Shown here one piece after another: positions 1 to 8,492 of a stretch of DNA of 64,000 nucleotides; position 1 is the first letter of the stretch, and every line of letters begins with the position of its first letter. The DNA lies in assembly GCF_001311825.1 (NCBI RefSeq), contig NZ_BBCB01000002.1, forward strand, positions 62,001 to 126,000, in the 5' to 3' direction. Position numbers and translations under genes: made by a program. The DNA comes from Salidesulfovibrio brasiliensis JCM 12178 (lineage in GTDB: Bacteria; Desulfobacterota; Desulfovibrionia; Desulfovibrionales; Desulfovibrionaceae). The notes below the pieces were generated by a model. The model was given only the letters and a program-made list of their open reading frames with translations. It searched no databases and was not told where the DNA came from.

Positions 1-195
1 GAAGACCCCGTGACCGGCTCGGCGCACTGCGCGCTGGTACCGTACTGGGCCGATCGTCTCGGCAAGACAACGCTTCATGCCTATCAGGCTTCCCGGCGCG
101 GTGGCGAGCTTCGCTGCGAGTTCATGGGCGACCGGGTGCGTCTTGCAGGAAAAGCCGTGAGCTATCTTATCGGAACCATACTGCTGGAGGACTGA
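1..195 (+). CDS. PhzF family isomerase, C-terminal part (cut by window edge)
   Basis: The reading frame is open from base 1 and ends at a TGA at 193-195, giving the last 64 residues of a longer protein. The segment begins EDPVTGSAHC, the hallmark of PhzF-fold isomerases (phenazine-biosynthesis-like proteins with a diaminopimelate-epimerase fold), followed by the family's RGGELRC pattern. PhzF proteins are usually about 260-300 residues, so roughly three quarters lies upstream. Its stop overlaps the start of the tautomerase gene (TGATG), so the two are probably translationally coupled. The substrate cannot be told from this piece; most family members outside phenazine clusters are uncharacterised cytosolic isomerases. 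Confidence 0.85.
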   Translation, partial: EDPVTGSAHCALVPYWADRLGKTTLHAYQASRRGGELRCEFMGDRVRLAGKAVSYLIGTILLED

Positions 196-539
196 TGCCG
201 CTTATTCGCGTCGAGACAAACATTCAGGTTGAGGAACGCCGCATACGGGAGACCGTTGGTGCCCTATCGCGTCTTGCGGCCGATCTGCTCGGCAAACCCG
301 AAACGTACGTCATGGCCGTACTGGATCCGGGAAAAGCGTTGTGTTTCGGGGGAACCCACGAGCCAGCAGCGTTCGTGCAGCTACACAGCATCGGCCTGCC
401 GGAGGATAAAACCCCGGATTTTTCGAGAGAAATCTGCATCTTTCTGCAAAGCGCTCTGGATATTCCTTCCGAGCGTATTTACATTGATTTTGGCGACATT
501 CAGCGTCATCTCTTCGGCTGGGACGGGAGAACGTTCTGA
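195..539 (+). CDS. MIF-like phenylpyruvate/dopachrome tautomerase
   Basis: This 114-residue protein matches macrophage migration inhibitory factor (MIF) along its length. Visible features are Pro2, which becomes the N-terminal catalytic proline after Met removal, the GKP segment with Lys34 (equivalent of MIF Lys32), the LHSIG strand, the RIYIDF strand and the C-terminal GW...TF tail. MIF-fold enzymes are trimers that tautomerise phenylpyruvate or related keto-enol compounds. The CxxC of animal MIF is absent, and Asp replaces the Asn next to the active-site Tyr. It overlaps both neighbours by a TGATG junction, suggesting co-translation with phzF and the downstream binding protein. Family membership is secure; the natural substrate is unknown. 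Confidence 0.9.
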   Translation: MPLIRVETNIQVEERRIRETVGALSRLAADLLGKPETYVMAVLDPGKALCFGGTHEPAAFVQLHSIGLPEDKTPDFSREICIFLQSALDIPSERIYIDFGDIQRHLFGWDGRTF

Positions 540-1285
540 TGCGTGAGGCCATTGTCGGCCTTTTGGTGATGATGTGTCTGCTTGTCGCTGGGAACTCCAG
601 TGCTCTTACCATTGTCGTTGAGGAGACTACTCCTGCCGTGTTTTACGGTCAGGACGGCCGCCTTACCGGAATCTTCGTCGATGTGATCGAGGAATTGAAG
701 CGCAGGACTGGAGAAGACGCGAGTATTGAGGTGGTTCCTTGGGCACGGGCGTACAGAATTGCCCGGGAACAGCCCGACACCCTGTTGGCTCCCACGACAC
801 GTACCGCGGACCGCGAACACATGTTTTTCTGGTTGGGGCCGATCATCACGCAGAAGTGGGCTATTTATGGCCTTGAAGGGCGCGCCCCGCTCACTTCCAT
901 GGAAGAGGCGCGAACGCTTAGGAGTATTGGCGTGGTGCGCGGTGATGCGCGGGCGGAATTCCTGCGTGGACAAGGCTTTACGAATCTTGTGGAGGTCAAG
1001 GCCGGTGAGCTGAACGTGGTCAAGCTCAAGGCTCGCCGCATTGAAGCCATGGTCAGCAGCAACATCGGCATTGCCGGGTTCTCCTTCGTCGAAGACGTCA
1101 GCGCCAGTGGGATCGTTCCGCTGCTCACGCTCAAGGAAGTCGGCCTGTATCTGGCCTTTTCACAGGGATCCGATCCCGTGATGGTGGACAAGTGGCGCAC
1201 CGCTCTGAACTCCATGCGCCGCGACGGGACGTTTCAACGCATCCACGAGAAATGGCTGCCCGGGCAGCCGCTTCCGGTTCGGTAA
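539..1285 (+). CDS. Periplasmic solute-binding protein, family 3
   Basis: A 248-residue protein with a hydrophobic N-terminal signal sequence (about residues 1-22) followed by a two-lobed SBP_bac_3 fold of the amino-acid ABC transporter type. It has the PWARAY segment near residue 68 that recurs in this subfamily and a C-terminal GTFQRIHEKW motif typical of family 3 binding proteins. The start ATG overlaps the tautomerase stop (TGATG). No permease or ATPase gene lies beside it, so it may serve a distant transporter or act as a sensory binding protein. It is paralogous to the convergent gene just downstream. The ligand cannot be assigned. Confidence 0.8.
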   Translation: MREAIVGLLVMMCLLVAGNSSALTIVVEETTPAVFYGQDGRLTGIFVDVIEELKRRTGEDASIEVVPWARAYRIAREQPDTLLAPTTRTADREHMFFWLGPIITQKWAIYGLEGRAPLTSMEEARTLRSIGVVRGDARAEFLRGQGFTNLVEVKAGELNVVKLKARRIEAMVSSNIGIAGFSFVEDVSASGIVPLLTLKEVGLYLAFSQGSDPVMVDKWRTALNSMRRDGTFQRIHEKWLPGQPLPVR

Positions 1286-1300
1286 GCCCCGCTCGCTTCT

Positions 1301-2101
1301 CTAGTCAGCCGGGCGGTGAAGTCCTTTTCCCGGCGTGAATACCAGTTCATATCCCAGGATATTGGAATACTTCTCTGCAACCTTGTCGAGAAACCCGGAC
1401 TCGACCATCTCCTCATACGCCGCATCAAGACGATTGAGTATTTCCTTGTCCGTTCCATTCGAGAGCATGATGTAGCTTGGAGCTTTCTTCAGCACGAGCG
1501 CCATTTCAAAGCTGTCCATCGGAAGGTTTTCGTCGGCCAGAAGTGCGGGCATTTCTATGTCGGAGCTGACGATGAGGGCGTAGCGGTTGGCATCGATCTT
1601 TCGGATGTTCAAGTCGAAACCGGTAGAGAGGTCCATGTTGACGCCCTTGCTCAGCAGGTAGTCTGTGCGCCAGTCGCCCAAAACCCCGCCCACTACAATT
1701 TGTTTGTTCGCTATGTCTTCCAGCGACTCGACATCGAGTTTTTCGCCACTTCGTTTATAGAGCGCATGCGTCCTCGAAATGACCGGCCCTATGAAATGAA
1801 AGCCGAGCTGTTCCCGCTCCTTTGTTTTTCCTGCCGTGAAGAGCATGACGTTGCCGTTTGACTTCGCATGTTCGTATGCTCGCGTCCAAGGCATGAGCGT
1901 CACCGTTCCCTCCAGTCCCGCCCTTTTGAGCATTTCCCGGACAATGTCGACGCTTGTACCGACAGGTTCGCCTTCGACATTCTCATAGTTAGCCGGTGCC
2001 TCAACATCGGTAAAGACTTTCAAATCAGGCTGGGCATGAACGTCTCTCGCATTGGTCAGCGCAATGGTCAGTGCAAAAAGAAAAACTATGCATTGTTTCA
2101 T
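1301..2101 (-). CDS. Periplasmic solute-binding protein, family 3 (paralogue)
   Basis: A 266-residue SBP_bac_3 protein with a signal peptide of about 23 residues ending in VHA. It shares with its convergent neighbour the PW.RAY segment (here PWTRAY), a GP(I/V)I(S/T) segment and an aromatic-rich second lobe. The two genes end 15 bases apart on opposite strands, so this looks like an old duplication followed by divergence. Only a weak ribosome-binding sequence precedes the ATG. No ABC permease or ATPase is nearby. The function is extracytoplasmic ligand binding; the ligand is unknown. Confidence 0.8.
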   Translation of the reverse strand: MKQCIVFLFALTIALTNARDVHAQPDLKVFTDVEAPANYENVEGEPVGTSVDIVREMLKRAGLEGTVTLMPWTRAYEHAKSNGNVMLFTAGKTKEREQLGFHFIGPVISRTHALYKRSGEKLDVESLEDIANKQIVVGGVLGDWRTDYLLSKGVNMDLSTGFDLNIRKIDANRYALIVSSDIEMPALLADENLPMDSFEMALVLKKAPSYIMLSNGTDKEILNRLDAAYEEMVESGFLDKVAEKYSNILGYELVFTPGKGLHRPAD

Positions 2102-2231
2102 TGTGGGTCCGTGAGTCTATGATGTGAATGCGGTGTACGAAGTATGTATTAACACAAAATTTAACGAATCAGTTCTTGTTTTCAATTATTAATGGCTAAT
2201 GATTTCATGGGCTGGCCCATGCTGGATTACC

Positions 2232-2260
2232 AAAAAAAGGGGCCGCTATTGCGACCCCTT
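2232..2260 (-). terminator. Rho-independent terminator of the U32 peptidase gene
   Basis: Read on the minus strand, an imperfect GC-rich hairpin (AAGGGG...CCCCTT arms) is followed directly by seven T residues, 15 bases past the U32 stop codon. Confidence 0.8.
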
Positions 2261-2274
2261 GTGAGATGATGCTT

Positions 2275-4252
2275 CTAGAGAAGCTGGATTTTCCAGTTGA
2301 ACGTACTGGTCCGATTCGGCTTGGGAACCGCCTTGGGCCAGAATTCGCGCATGGTCACGAACATGCGGAAGCCCGCCTTTTCCAGATTGCGCCGTTCCTC
2401 GGTCAGGTCGAGCTCCCAGCCCGGATATATCCAGTAATTCTGGCCGTGTTTGCGAATCCACGCCACCTCGTTCATGGGGCTTCTGATGGGCTCCTCTTCG
2501 CGGATGCCCTCAGCCAGTATCCGGGAGATGCCGAAAGGCCAGAGACCGCGAATGACGATACCGAGCGGCAAGGGCGACCCCTTGAGCAGGGCGTAGGTGT
2601 CCTCCCTCGGCAGTTCCGGGCTCACAAAGGCGCTCTTGAAGCCGAGGTCGGCCAGCGCGCCTAGCGCCATGCGGTTGGAGACGTTGCAGAACGGTCCGGC
2701 AATGAGTTCCACCTTGTGGTCCGTAAACAGGGCGGCCTGCCACGGGGCGTTCAGCACGAACCGGCGGCCTCCCTTGCGCACGGCCTCGCGGATGATGGAG
2801 CGCCAGCGTTTTTCCTCGTCAGGCCAGATGACGGGCGGCATCCACCATGTGATGTGTCCCGCGGACTTGGACGAGGCGTGTTGCAGCGTGCCTCGCTCCA
2901 GCCACAGGGCCGGGTCACCAAATACTTTGCCGGAAGGCGGCGAGCGAAACAGTGAGATGTCGCGGGGGCGTCCCTGCTTGTCTTTCACCTGTTTGGGATA
3001 CTTGGGTTTGAACTCCGGTGCTTCGCGTTCCTCGCCCGTGGTCTCGGGCAGTTGCGAGGCAAGCTCGCGTATGAGCTTTTCAAGCTCGGGTTCGCGCCTG
3101 TCCACGAGGAAAACCTTGGCGTCGAACGGGGCGACCGGGCCTCGATGCCCTTTCTGGGGCATGATGTCGAAGCGCCCGCGTCTGGGGATGCGCTTGCGGA
3201 CCTTGATGGTCCGGTGCCCTTTCTGGTCCTCGTAGCCGATGCGGATCAGGTCGCCCGGCAGGAGTTCCTCTCGCGTCTGGAAATAAAAGCGTTTGGCCTC
3301 GCGCTTGACCTGTCCCACGAATTTGCCGGAACCGGTCTCTTGCCCGGGCGCGACCGGAGTGAACGGACGCTGCGGTAGGAATACGGAGTGGCTGGTGGGG
3401 CGACCGAGCGCCAAATCAAGAAGGTCCTGCGCCATCTTTTTCTGCTGCGCATCCGGGTTGTCGCGCAGGATGGTGTAGGCCTTGGTGGTGTAATAAACGT
3501 AGTGCGGCCCCTTCTTGCGTCCTTCGATCTTCCAGGAGGCCACTTGGGGAACCGAGGTGAGCGGCTTGGTCAGCACATCGAGGCTCAGGTCCATGCAGGA
3601 GAACAGCCGGTCGGGCTTGGCCTGCTTTTCGGTGCGCCGGTAGAGCCTGCGGCAGGGCTGCACACAGCGTCCGCGCAGGCCGCTCTTGCCGCCAAGGAAG
3701 CTGGACCAGTAGCAGCGGCCAGAGACGCAGTGACAGAGCGCGCCGTGGACAAAAACTTCCAGCGACATGCCTTTGGGGCAGGCCTCGGCCATCTGCTTGA
3801 TCTCGTCAAGGTTCAGTTCGCGCGGCAGCACCACACGGTCTATGCCGAGCTTTTTTGGCCGTTGCCAGCTGCGGGTTCGAGAGGTTCGCCAGTGTGGAGA
3901 GGTGCAGTTCTCCCTTGTATCCGGCTTGGCGTGCGATGGACGGCAGGGCAAGATCCTGAAAAATGAGCGCATCGGGCTTGACGTCTTTTGCTAGCCGCTT
4001 GATGAGCCTGCCTGCGGATTCCACATCTGAAGGCTTGACCAGCGTGTTCATGGCGACGTAGGTCTTGACGCCGCGTTCGCGTCCGAGGCTTGCCAGCGCG
4101 GCAAGCTCACTGGTAGAGAAGTTCTTCGCCTGCATTCGGGCCGAGAAGTGCTTCAGGCCCACGTAGACCGCGTCGGCCCCAGCCGCGACTGCGGCGAGGT
4201 ATGAGTCGCGGTCACCGGCCGGAGCCAGAATTTCCGGTTTGTTTTTCGTCAT
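2275..4252 (-). CDS. Peptidase U32 family protein (frameshifted in this sequence)
   Basis: Two overlapping frames encode one U32 protein. The first (from ATG at 4252) begins EILAPAGDRDSYLAAVAAGA, the classic U32 N-terminus; the second carries the family's Cys-rich centre (CHCVSGRCYWS, RGRCVQPCRR) and a long C-terminal extension. Frame changes at an A6 run (plus-strand T6, 3851-3856); with five A residues the protein reads LATAKKLGIDRVVL without interruption. U32 members act as collagenase-like proteases or as partners in RNA or ubiquinone hydroxylation, so the exact role is open. A start at 4252 is supported by GGAAGAG eight bases upstream. The gene is divergent from pyrK with only 23 bases between starts. 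The total length, about 655 codons, fits the large U32 subgroup. Confidence 0.85.
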
Positions 4253-4275
4253 GTATCTCTTCCAAGGATGGTTGA

Positions 4276-5055
4276 ATGGCCCTCAGGAATTGTCGAAATG
4301 TCAAGGTATTGGATATCACCCCGGTGGGTGAAACGCAAAGGCCGGGCGAGTTCTTCGAGCTGCGGCTTGAGCGTCCGGACTGGGACGCGTGGAAGCCGGG
4401 CCAGTTCGTCATGATTCGTCCGGTGGACTGGCCCATGGATATCCTTTGGGGCCGTCCGTTTTCCATTTGCTCCGGCGACAGTCGGTCTGTGACCCTCTTC
4501 GTGCAGAAGGTGGGGCGCGGCACCGCGCGTCTTGCCGAGCTGAAGAAGGGCGACACCGTGGCCCTGTGGGGGCCGCTCGGCAACTCCTTTGCCGTGGAGC
4601 CGGACACGCCCACGCTCATGCTTGCCGGGGGCATCGGCATAGCTCCCTTTCGCGGCTATGTCGAGCAACATTCGCACCCTGAAAATCTTAAGCTCTTTTT
4701 CGCACACCGGATGCCGCTTGGCTGCTATCCCCATGAGGGCATTGCAGCGGTGGCGGATGTTGAGTGCATGGCCGAGGAAAAGCCCGAGGACCTGCAGGCC
4801 ATCATTGCCCGCATGGGCGAGCTTGTGAACGAGTACAGGGACGGCCTGATTCTCTGCTGCGGGCCGACGCCGTTCATGAAGACCGCGCAGAGGTTCGCGC
4901 TGGAGGCCGGGGCGAGGCTGTACGTTTCGCTGGAGAACCGCATGGCCTGCGGCGTGGGCGCCTGTCTCGGTTGCGTCTGCAAGGACGGCGAGGGGCATCA
5001 TGTGCAGGTTTGCACCAAGGGGCCGATCTTCCGGGCCGACAACGTGGAATTGTAG
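4276..5055 (+). CDS. pyrK: Dihydroorotate dehydrogenase electron-transfer subunit
   Basis: A 259-residue ferredoxin-reductase-like protein. It shows the FAD-binding RPFS motif at 60-63, an NAD-binding GGIGIAPF segment near 118-125, and a C-terminal 2Fe-2S site with Cys225, Cys230, Cys233 and Cys246 in the spacing of PyrK. It passes electrons from orotate formation to NAD+ as part of the PyrD(B)2-PyrK2 complex in pyrimidine synthesis. AAGGA lies seven bases before the ATG. pyrD follows eight bases downstream, so the subunits are co-transcribed. The reverse-strand U32 gene starts 23 bases upstream. Confidence 0.95.
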   Translation: MALRNCRNVKVLDITPVGETQRPGEFFELRLERPDWDAWKPGQFVMIRPVDWPMDILWGRPFSICSGDSRSVTLFVQKVGRGTARLAELKKGDTVALWGPLGNSFAVEPDTPTLMLAGGIGIAPFRGYVEQHSHPENLKLFFAHRMPLGCYPHEGIAAVADVECMAEEKPEDLQAIIARMGELVNEYRDGLILCCGPTPFMKTAQRFALEAGARLYVSLENRMACGVGACLGCVCKDGEGHHVQVCTKGPIFRADNVEL

Positions 5056-5063
5056 GAGGGGAC

Positions 5064-5990
5064 ATGGAAGTCAGTGATCTCAAGGTATCGTTCGGCGGCC
5101 TGTCCATGTCCAACCCGGTCATGACCGCGTCAGGCACGTTCGGCTTCGGGCTGGAGTTCGCCCCCTACGGCGATCTCTCCAGACTCGGCGGCATTGTCGC
5201 CAAAGGCATTTCCATGAAGCCCCGAGAGGGCAACCCCATGCCGCGCATAGCGGAGACGCCCTGCGGCATGCTCAACGCCATCGGCATCCAGAACCCCGGG
5301 GTCGAGGCGTTCGTCAAGCAGGCGCTTCCCGCGCTCAAGCGGCAGGACGTGGCCGTGGTTGCCAACCTCTACGCCTGTGACGCGGAGGAGTTCGGCGAAC
5401 TGGCCGGAATCCTCTCGACAGAAGACGGCGTTGCGGCGCTGGAGGTGAATGTCTCCTGCCCCAATGTCAAAGAGGGCGGGGCGGCCTTCGGGCAGGACCC
5501 GGCGCAGATCGCCAAAGTCACCGAAGCCGTGAAAAAGAGGGCGGGCGGCAAGCCTGTCATGCTCAAGCTCTCGCCAAACGTGGCGGACATTGCCACCTGC
5601 GCTCGTGCTGCCGTGGAGGGTGGAGCAGACATCCTCTCGCTCATCAACACACTCATCGGCATGGGCGTGGACATCCGCAATCGTCGACCGAGGCTGGCCA
5701 ACGTGGTGGGCGGCCTGTCCGGACCTGCCATCAAGCCCGTTGCGCTTCGTTGCGTGCATCAGGTCTGTCAGGCTGTGGACGTGCCGGTCATCGGCATCGG
5801 CGGTATCGCTTCGGCCGAGGATGCTCTGGAGTTCATCATGGTCGGTGCCCATGCGGTGCAGGTCGGCACGGCAAACTTCCTGCGGCCGGATTTCGCCTTC
5901 ACATTGGCCGAGGATATGGCCCAACTGCTCACGGAACTATGCGTGGAGCGGCTTGAGGACTTCCGCGGTAGTCTTCAGCTTCCGCTGTAA
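5064..5990 (+). CDS. pyrD: Dihydroorotate dehydrogenase, class 1B catalytic subunit
   Basis: A 308-residue FMN barrel enzyme oxidising dihydroorotate to orotate. The catalytic base Cys132 lies in the NVSCPNV motif, which marks class 1 (cysteine-type) enzymes; partnership with pyrK just upstream marks it as the NAD-linked 1B form. The GIGGI phosphate-binding loop is present near the C-terminus. The same frame is open further upstream, but ATG 5064 has GGAGGG four to nine bases before it and gives the normal length, so it is chosen. Cytosolic, fourth step of UMP synthesis; pyrF lies elsewhere in this window. Confidence 0.95.
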   Translation: MEVSDLKVSFGGLSMSNPVMTASGTFGFGLEFAPYGDLSRLGGIVAKGISMKPREGNPMPRIAETPCGMLNAIGIQNPGVEAFVKQALPALKRQDVAVVANLYACDAEEFGELAGILSTEDGVAALEVNVSCPNVKEGGAAFGQDPAQIAKVTEAVKKRAGGKPVMLKLSPNVADIATCARAAVEGGADILSLINTLIGMGVDIRNRRPRLANVVGGLSGPAIKPVALRCVHQVCQAVDVPVIGIGGIASAEDALEFIMVGAHAVQVGTANFLRPDFAFTLAEDMAQLLTELCVERLEDFRGSLQLPL

Positions 5991-6034
5991 ATTCCATTTG
6001 TTGAGAAAAAATGTAATTTCTCTGCAATTTGGGG

Positions 6035-6063
6035 TTGCCAGCCCTTTTGAATTTGGGTAAACA
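6035..6063 (+). promoter_or_regulatory. Candidate sigma-70 promoter of tRNA-Ser
   Basis: TTGCCA (6035-6040) and TAAACA (6058-6063) are separated by 17 bases and end 16 bases before the mature tRNA. The -35 matches consensus at five of six positions; the -10 is weak. Confidence 0.5.
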
Positions 6064-6079
6064 CCCATTCTCACGACGC

Positions 6080-6171
6080 GGAGAGGTGTCCGAGTCCGGC
6101 TTAAGGAGCACGCCTGGAAAGCGTGTGTCCCTTTACGGGGACCGGAGGTTCAAATCCTCTCCTCTCCGCCA
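6080..6171 (+). tRNA. tRNA-Ser (anticodon GGA)
   Basis: The acceptor arms GGAGAGG (6080-6086) and CCTCTCC (6161-6167) pair fully and are followed by G and an encoded CCA (6169-6171). The anticodon stem CACGC/GCGTG encloses a seven-base loop with GGA at 6116-6118, reading UCU and UCC serine codons. A long variable arm (about 6126-6143), as expected for serine tRNA, precedes a standard T arm with TTCAAAT. Length is 92 bases including CCA. It stands alone between pyrD and a terminator. Confidence 0.97.
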
Positions 6172-6183
6172 CGACACCAATAA

Positions 6184-6214
6184 GGCCCACCGAATTATCG
6201 GTGGGTCTTTTTTT
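6184..6214 (+). terminator. Rho-independent terminator after tRNA-Ser
   Basis: CCCACCGA and TCGGTGGG form an eight-pair stem with an ATTA loop, followed by TC and a run of seven T residues. Confidence 0.9.
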
Positions 6215-6365
6215 GTTATTTGACATGCAGGGCAAGGGCAGGAGGCGGTTTCTGATTCGGGATAACGCTGACAAGTGTTGAGTAAACGTTTGTTTTACGA
6301 ACCAATATTGAGTTCATCTATGTATCCTGTTATCCTTGTTGGGAAACATCTTTTATGAGGTAGGT

Positions 6366-7139
6366 ATGAAAGGCTTCTTGAGGTCGTTGTTCTGCGTGGT
6401 TGGAAGCGCGGCTGTCTATCTTTTTATGGTTCAGTCCTGCTTTGCCAATGAGGTTATCGTTATTAACTCCAGCTACTCGGTGCCGTTATCTTCGGCAAAG
6501 AGCGACGGTTTTTTCGATCTTGTGTTAAAAGAGGCTTTTGGGGGAATCGGGGAGGTTGTGGATATTCAGCTTCGCCCCGCTGAACGCTCATTGCGGGATG
6601 CCAATGAAGGACTGGCCGATGGGGATGTCGGCAGGGTCGAAGGTATTGATCTCGTATTTCCGAACTTGGTTCGTGTTCCCGAGCCAGTCCTTGATGAACG
6701 TTCGTTCGTTGCCTTTTGCCTGAAAGGGCGTGTTCAGGGGAATATCTCCTGGAATGAACTTCATAAGTACAGAGTTGGTTATGTGCATGGCTGGAAGATT
6801 TTTGACCTGAATACGAATACTGCCAAGGAGCGAACCTCGGTCGTTAACACAGAGCATTTGTTCGAGATTCTGAAGGCCGGAAGGATTGACATAGCCCTTA
6901 GTGCCCGCCTTGACGGGCTTGCTATGGCAAGTCGGCTCGGCATTAACGATATTGAAGTTCTTGAGCCGCCGCTTGCGGTGAAAAAGATGTATCTGTACCT
7001 CAACAGCAAGCACAGCGAATTGGTCGAGCCCTTGGCGGCGTCGTTGAAAAAAATGAAGAAGAATGGTCGTTATGATGCGTTGATGCGGACAGTGGAGAAA
7101 CGGTATTTTTCTCTTAAAGGCGGCCATGGCGTTGATTGA
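6366..7139 (+). CDS. Periplasmic solute-binding protein, family 3-like
   Basis: A protein of 257 residues with an N-terminal signal peptide ending at about CFA. The rest resembles a diverged family 3 solute-binding domain (PAERSLRDAN segment, then a second lobe with a repetitive KKMKKNGRYDALM C-terminus typical of these proteins). ATG 6366 is preferred over a TTG ten codons upstream because GAGGTAGG sits just before it and the signal peptide then begins with MKGF. The gene seems lower in GC than its neighbours, which may indicate relaxed selection or transfer. No transport genes adjoin it. It is the third orphan binding protein within 7 kb. Confidence 0.7.
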   Translation: MKGFLRSLFCVVGSAAVYLFMVQSCFANEVIVINSSYSVPLSSAKSDGFFDLVLKEAFGGIGEVVDIQLRPAERSLRDANEGLADGDVGRVEGIDLVFPNLVRVPEPVLDERSFVAFCLKGRVQGNISWNELHKYRVGYVHGWKIFDLNTNTAKERTSVVNTEHLFEILKAGRIDIALSARLDGLAMASRLGINDIEVLEPPLAVKKMYLYLNSKHSELVEPLAASLKKMKKNGRYDALMRTVEKRYFSLKGGHGVD

Positions 7140-7211
7140 ACCGGTTACTAACGCCTTTTTTGTAACGTCCCGCTCGATCCAAGTCTTTTCCCTTAATCAG
7201 ACTCTGCGGGC

Positions 7212-7241
7212 TTGACACTTGGCCCGTCTGGTGCGTAAGAA
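7212..7241 (+). promoter_or_regulatory. Candidate promoter of the SRP RNA gene
   Basis: TTGACA (7212-7217) is followed after 18 bases by TAAGAA (7236-7241). It lies upstream of the SRP RNA core in an otherwise non-coding gap of about 300 bases (7140-7440), which holds only this promoter, the RNA and its terminator. Confidence 0.5.
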
Positions 7242-7270
7242 ACATCTCCCTCGCGGCGGATGCCGTTTTG

Positions 7271-7360
7271 AGGGAAGCCGGGCGGCGGTATCGCCGTGAA
7301 CCCCGTCAGGCCCGAAAGGGAGCAGCGGTAGTGGTTGATCCCGGGTGTCCGGTTTCCCTG
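7271..7360 (+). ncRNA. ffs: Signal recognition particle RNA (4.5S, small bacterial type)
   Basis: The core GTCAGGCCCGAAAGGGAGCA is the conserved domain IV of SRP RNA, with a GAAA-type tetraloop and the AGCAG internal loop bound by Ffh. The flanking arms pair as expected: AGGGAAGCCGG near 7270 with CCGG and TTTCCCT near 7350-7359. It is the RNA scaffold of Ffh, targeting membrane proteins to FtsY and SecYEG. The ends are set by the outer helix; a 5' precursor starting near 7248 is possible given the upstream promoter. A strong terminator follows immediately. Confidence 0.92.
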
Positions 7361-7361
7361 G

Positions 7362-7396
7362 AAGGGGCGTCCTGAAAAGGACGCCCCTTCTTTTTT
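7362..7396 (+). terminator. Rho-independent terminator of SRP RNA
   Basis: AAGGGGCGTCC pairs with GGACGCCCCTT around a TGAAAA-type loop, followed by C and six T residues. Confidence 0.93.
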
Positions 7397-7440
7397 ACTA
7401 ACGCCCGTTTGAATGCGGGCATCCTTCCATAGGACGCGCC

Positions 7441-8355
7441 ATGCACGCCAGTTCCGTCCCGGCCTTTATTGAGCGGCATTTCCTCGGTCTTGCCGTGATT
7501 CTCTCTGCCGCGGCACTTTACGAACCTGAATGGTTTGTCTGGATCAAGCCGTACATCCCTCATGGCCTCGGCGTCATCATGTTCGGCATGGGGCTGACGC
7601 TGACCTTCGAGGATTTTCGGGACATCGTCCGCAAATGGCGGACTGTCGGCCTCGGCGTACTGGTTCAGTATACTGTCATGCCGATTCTGGCCTTTGCTGT
7701 CGCATCCGTGCTCGGCCTGCCGAACGAAGCTCTTGTGGGGATGGTCGTAGTTGGTGCGTGCCCCGGGGGAACGGCCTCAAACGTCGTCGCACTGCTGGCG
7801 CGGGCCAACGTGGCACTGTCCGTTACCATGACGCTTGCCGCGACTTGCGTGGCGCCGCTCGCAACGCCGCTGCTTACGTGGCTTATTCTGGACGCCCGTG
7901 TGGATATTGACGTGGCGGCCATGATGCAGTCCGTGTTCTGGATTGTGGCATTTCCCCTTTTCGATGGCCTCGTGCTGCGCCACCTGCTCAAGAAGCGCCT
8001 CGATCCGGTGATCCACTGGTTCCCTTCGGTTTCCATCGTGACCATATCGCTGCTCATCGCCTGCATCATCGGTCTGAATCGCGACACGCTACTGGCGTTT
8101 CCGGCGCTCGTTGCTCTTGCCGTGGCACTCCACAACGCGGGCGGACTGCTTGCGGGGTATGCCGCCGGGCTCGCTGCCGGGTGTGACAAACGCGACAGGC
8201 GCACGCTCGCCATTGAGGTGGGTATGCAGAACTCAGGGCTCGGCGTGGCGCTTGCTGTGAAATACTTCGGTGCTGCCTCGGCTCTCCCTGGTGCGCTTTT
8301 CAGCCTCTGGCACAACGTCACCGGCATCCTGTTGGCCCGACGCTGGAGCCGCTGA
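7441..8355 (+). CDS. Bile acid:sodium symporter family (BASS/SBF) transporter
   Basis: A 304-residue, mostly hydrophobic protein with about nine to ten membrane segments. It shows the family's signature GACPGGTASN near residues 105-114 and a second conserved EVGMQNSGLG near residue 260, both part of the sodium-binding crossed-helix core. Bacterial BASS proteins import small organic anions, such as pantoate or keto acids, with sodium; the substrate here is not predictable. The ATG lies 45 bases after the SRP RNA terminator. It appears monocistronic. Confidence 0.9.
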   Translation: MHASSVPAFIERHFLGLAVILSAAALYEPEWFVWIKPYIPHGLGVIMFGMGLTLTFEDFRDIVRKWRTVGLGVLVQYTVMPILAFAVASVLGLPNEALVGMVVVGACPGGTASNVVALLARANVALSVTMTLAATCVAPLATPLLTWLILDARVDIDVAAMMQSVFWIVAFPLFDGLVLRHLLKKRLDPVIHWFPSVSIVTISLLIACIIGLNRDTLLAFPALVALAVALHNAGGLLAGYAAGLAAGCDKRDRRTLAIEVGMQNSGLGVALAVKYFGAASALPGALFSLWHNVTGILLARRWSR

Positions 8356-8399
8356 CTTTCCATTAATGCATTTTGTGAACAGAAAATCCGGATTTGCGC

Positions 8400-8430
8400 T
8401 TGACTGGTAATACTAATTTTATAACAGTAT
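8400..8430 (+). promoter_or_regulatory. Candidate promoter with inverted repeat upstream of the DUF4198 gene
   Basis: TTGACT (8400-8405) begins an AT-rich stretch containing TATAAC (8420-8425). The arms ATACT (8410-8414) and AGTAT (8426-8430) form an inverted repeat across it, a possible operator. Element spacing is not ideal, so this is tentative. Confidence 0.35.
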
Positions 8431-8492
8431 GCCTCCAGTGATGAGGGATTTGTGATTTTTATTTTTACTGTATGTATTCACGGGAGAATGTG

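Noticed and set aside
3806-3972. Programmed frameshifting or transcript slippage in the U32 gene
   Set aside because: The shift needed at the A6 run is +1, not the usual -1 type, the run is short for slippage, and eight other indels in the window point to a technical cause.
6080-6171. tRNA-Ser as an integration site for a mobile element
   Set aside because: No integrase, no duplicated tRNA 3' end and no atypical gene block are seen beside it.
7306-7563. Minus-strand ORF of 85 codons over the SRP RNA
   Set aside because: It overlaps the SRP RNA, its terminator and the start of the BASS gene and shows no protein-family features.
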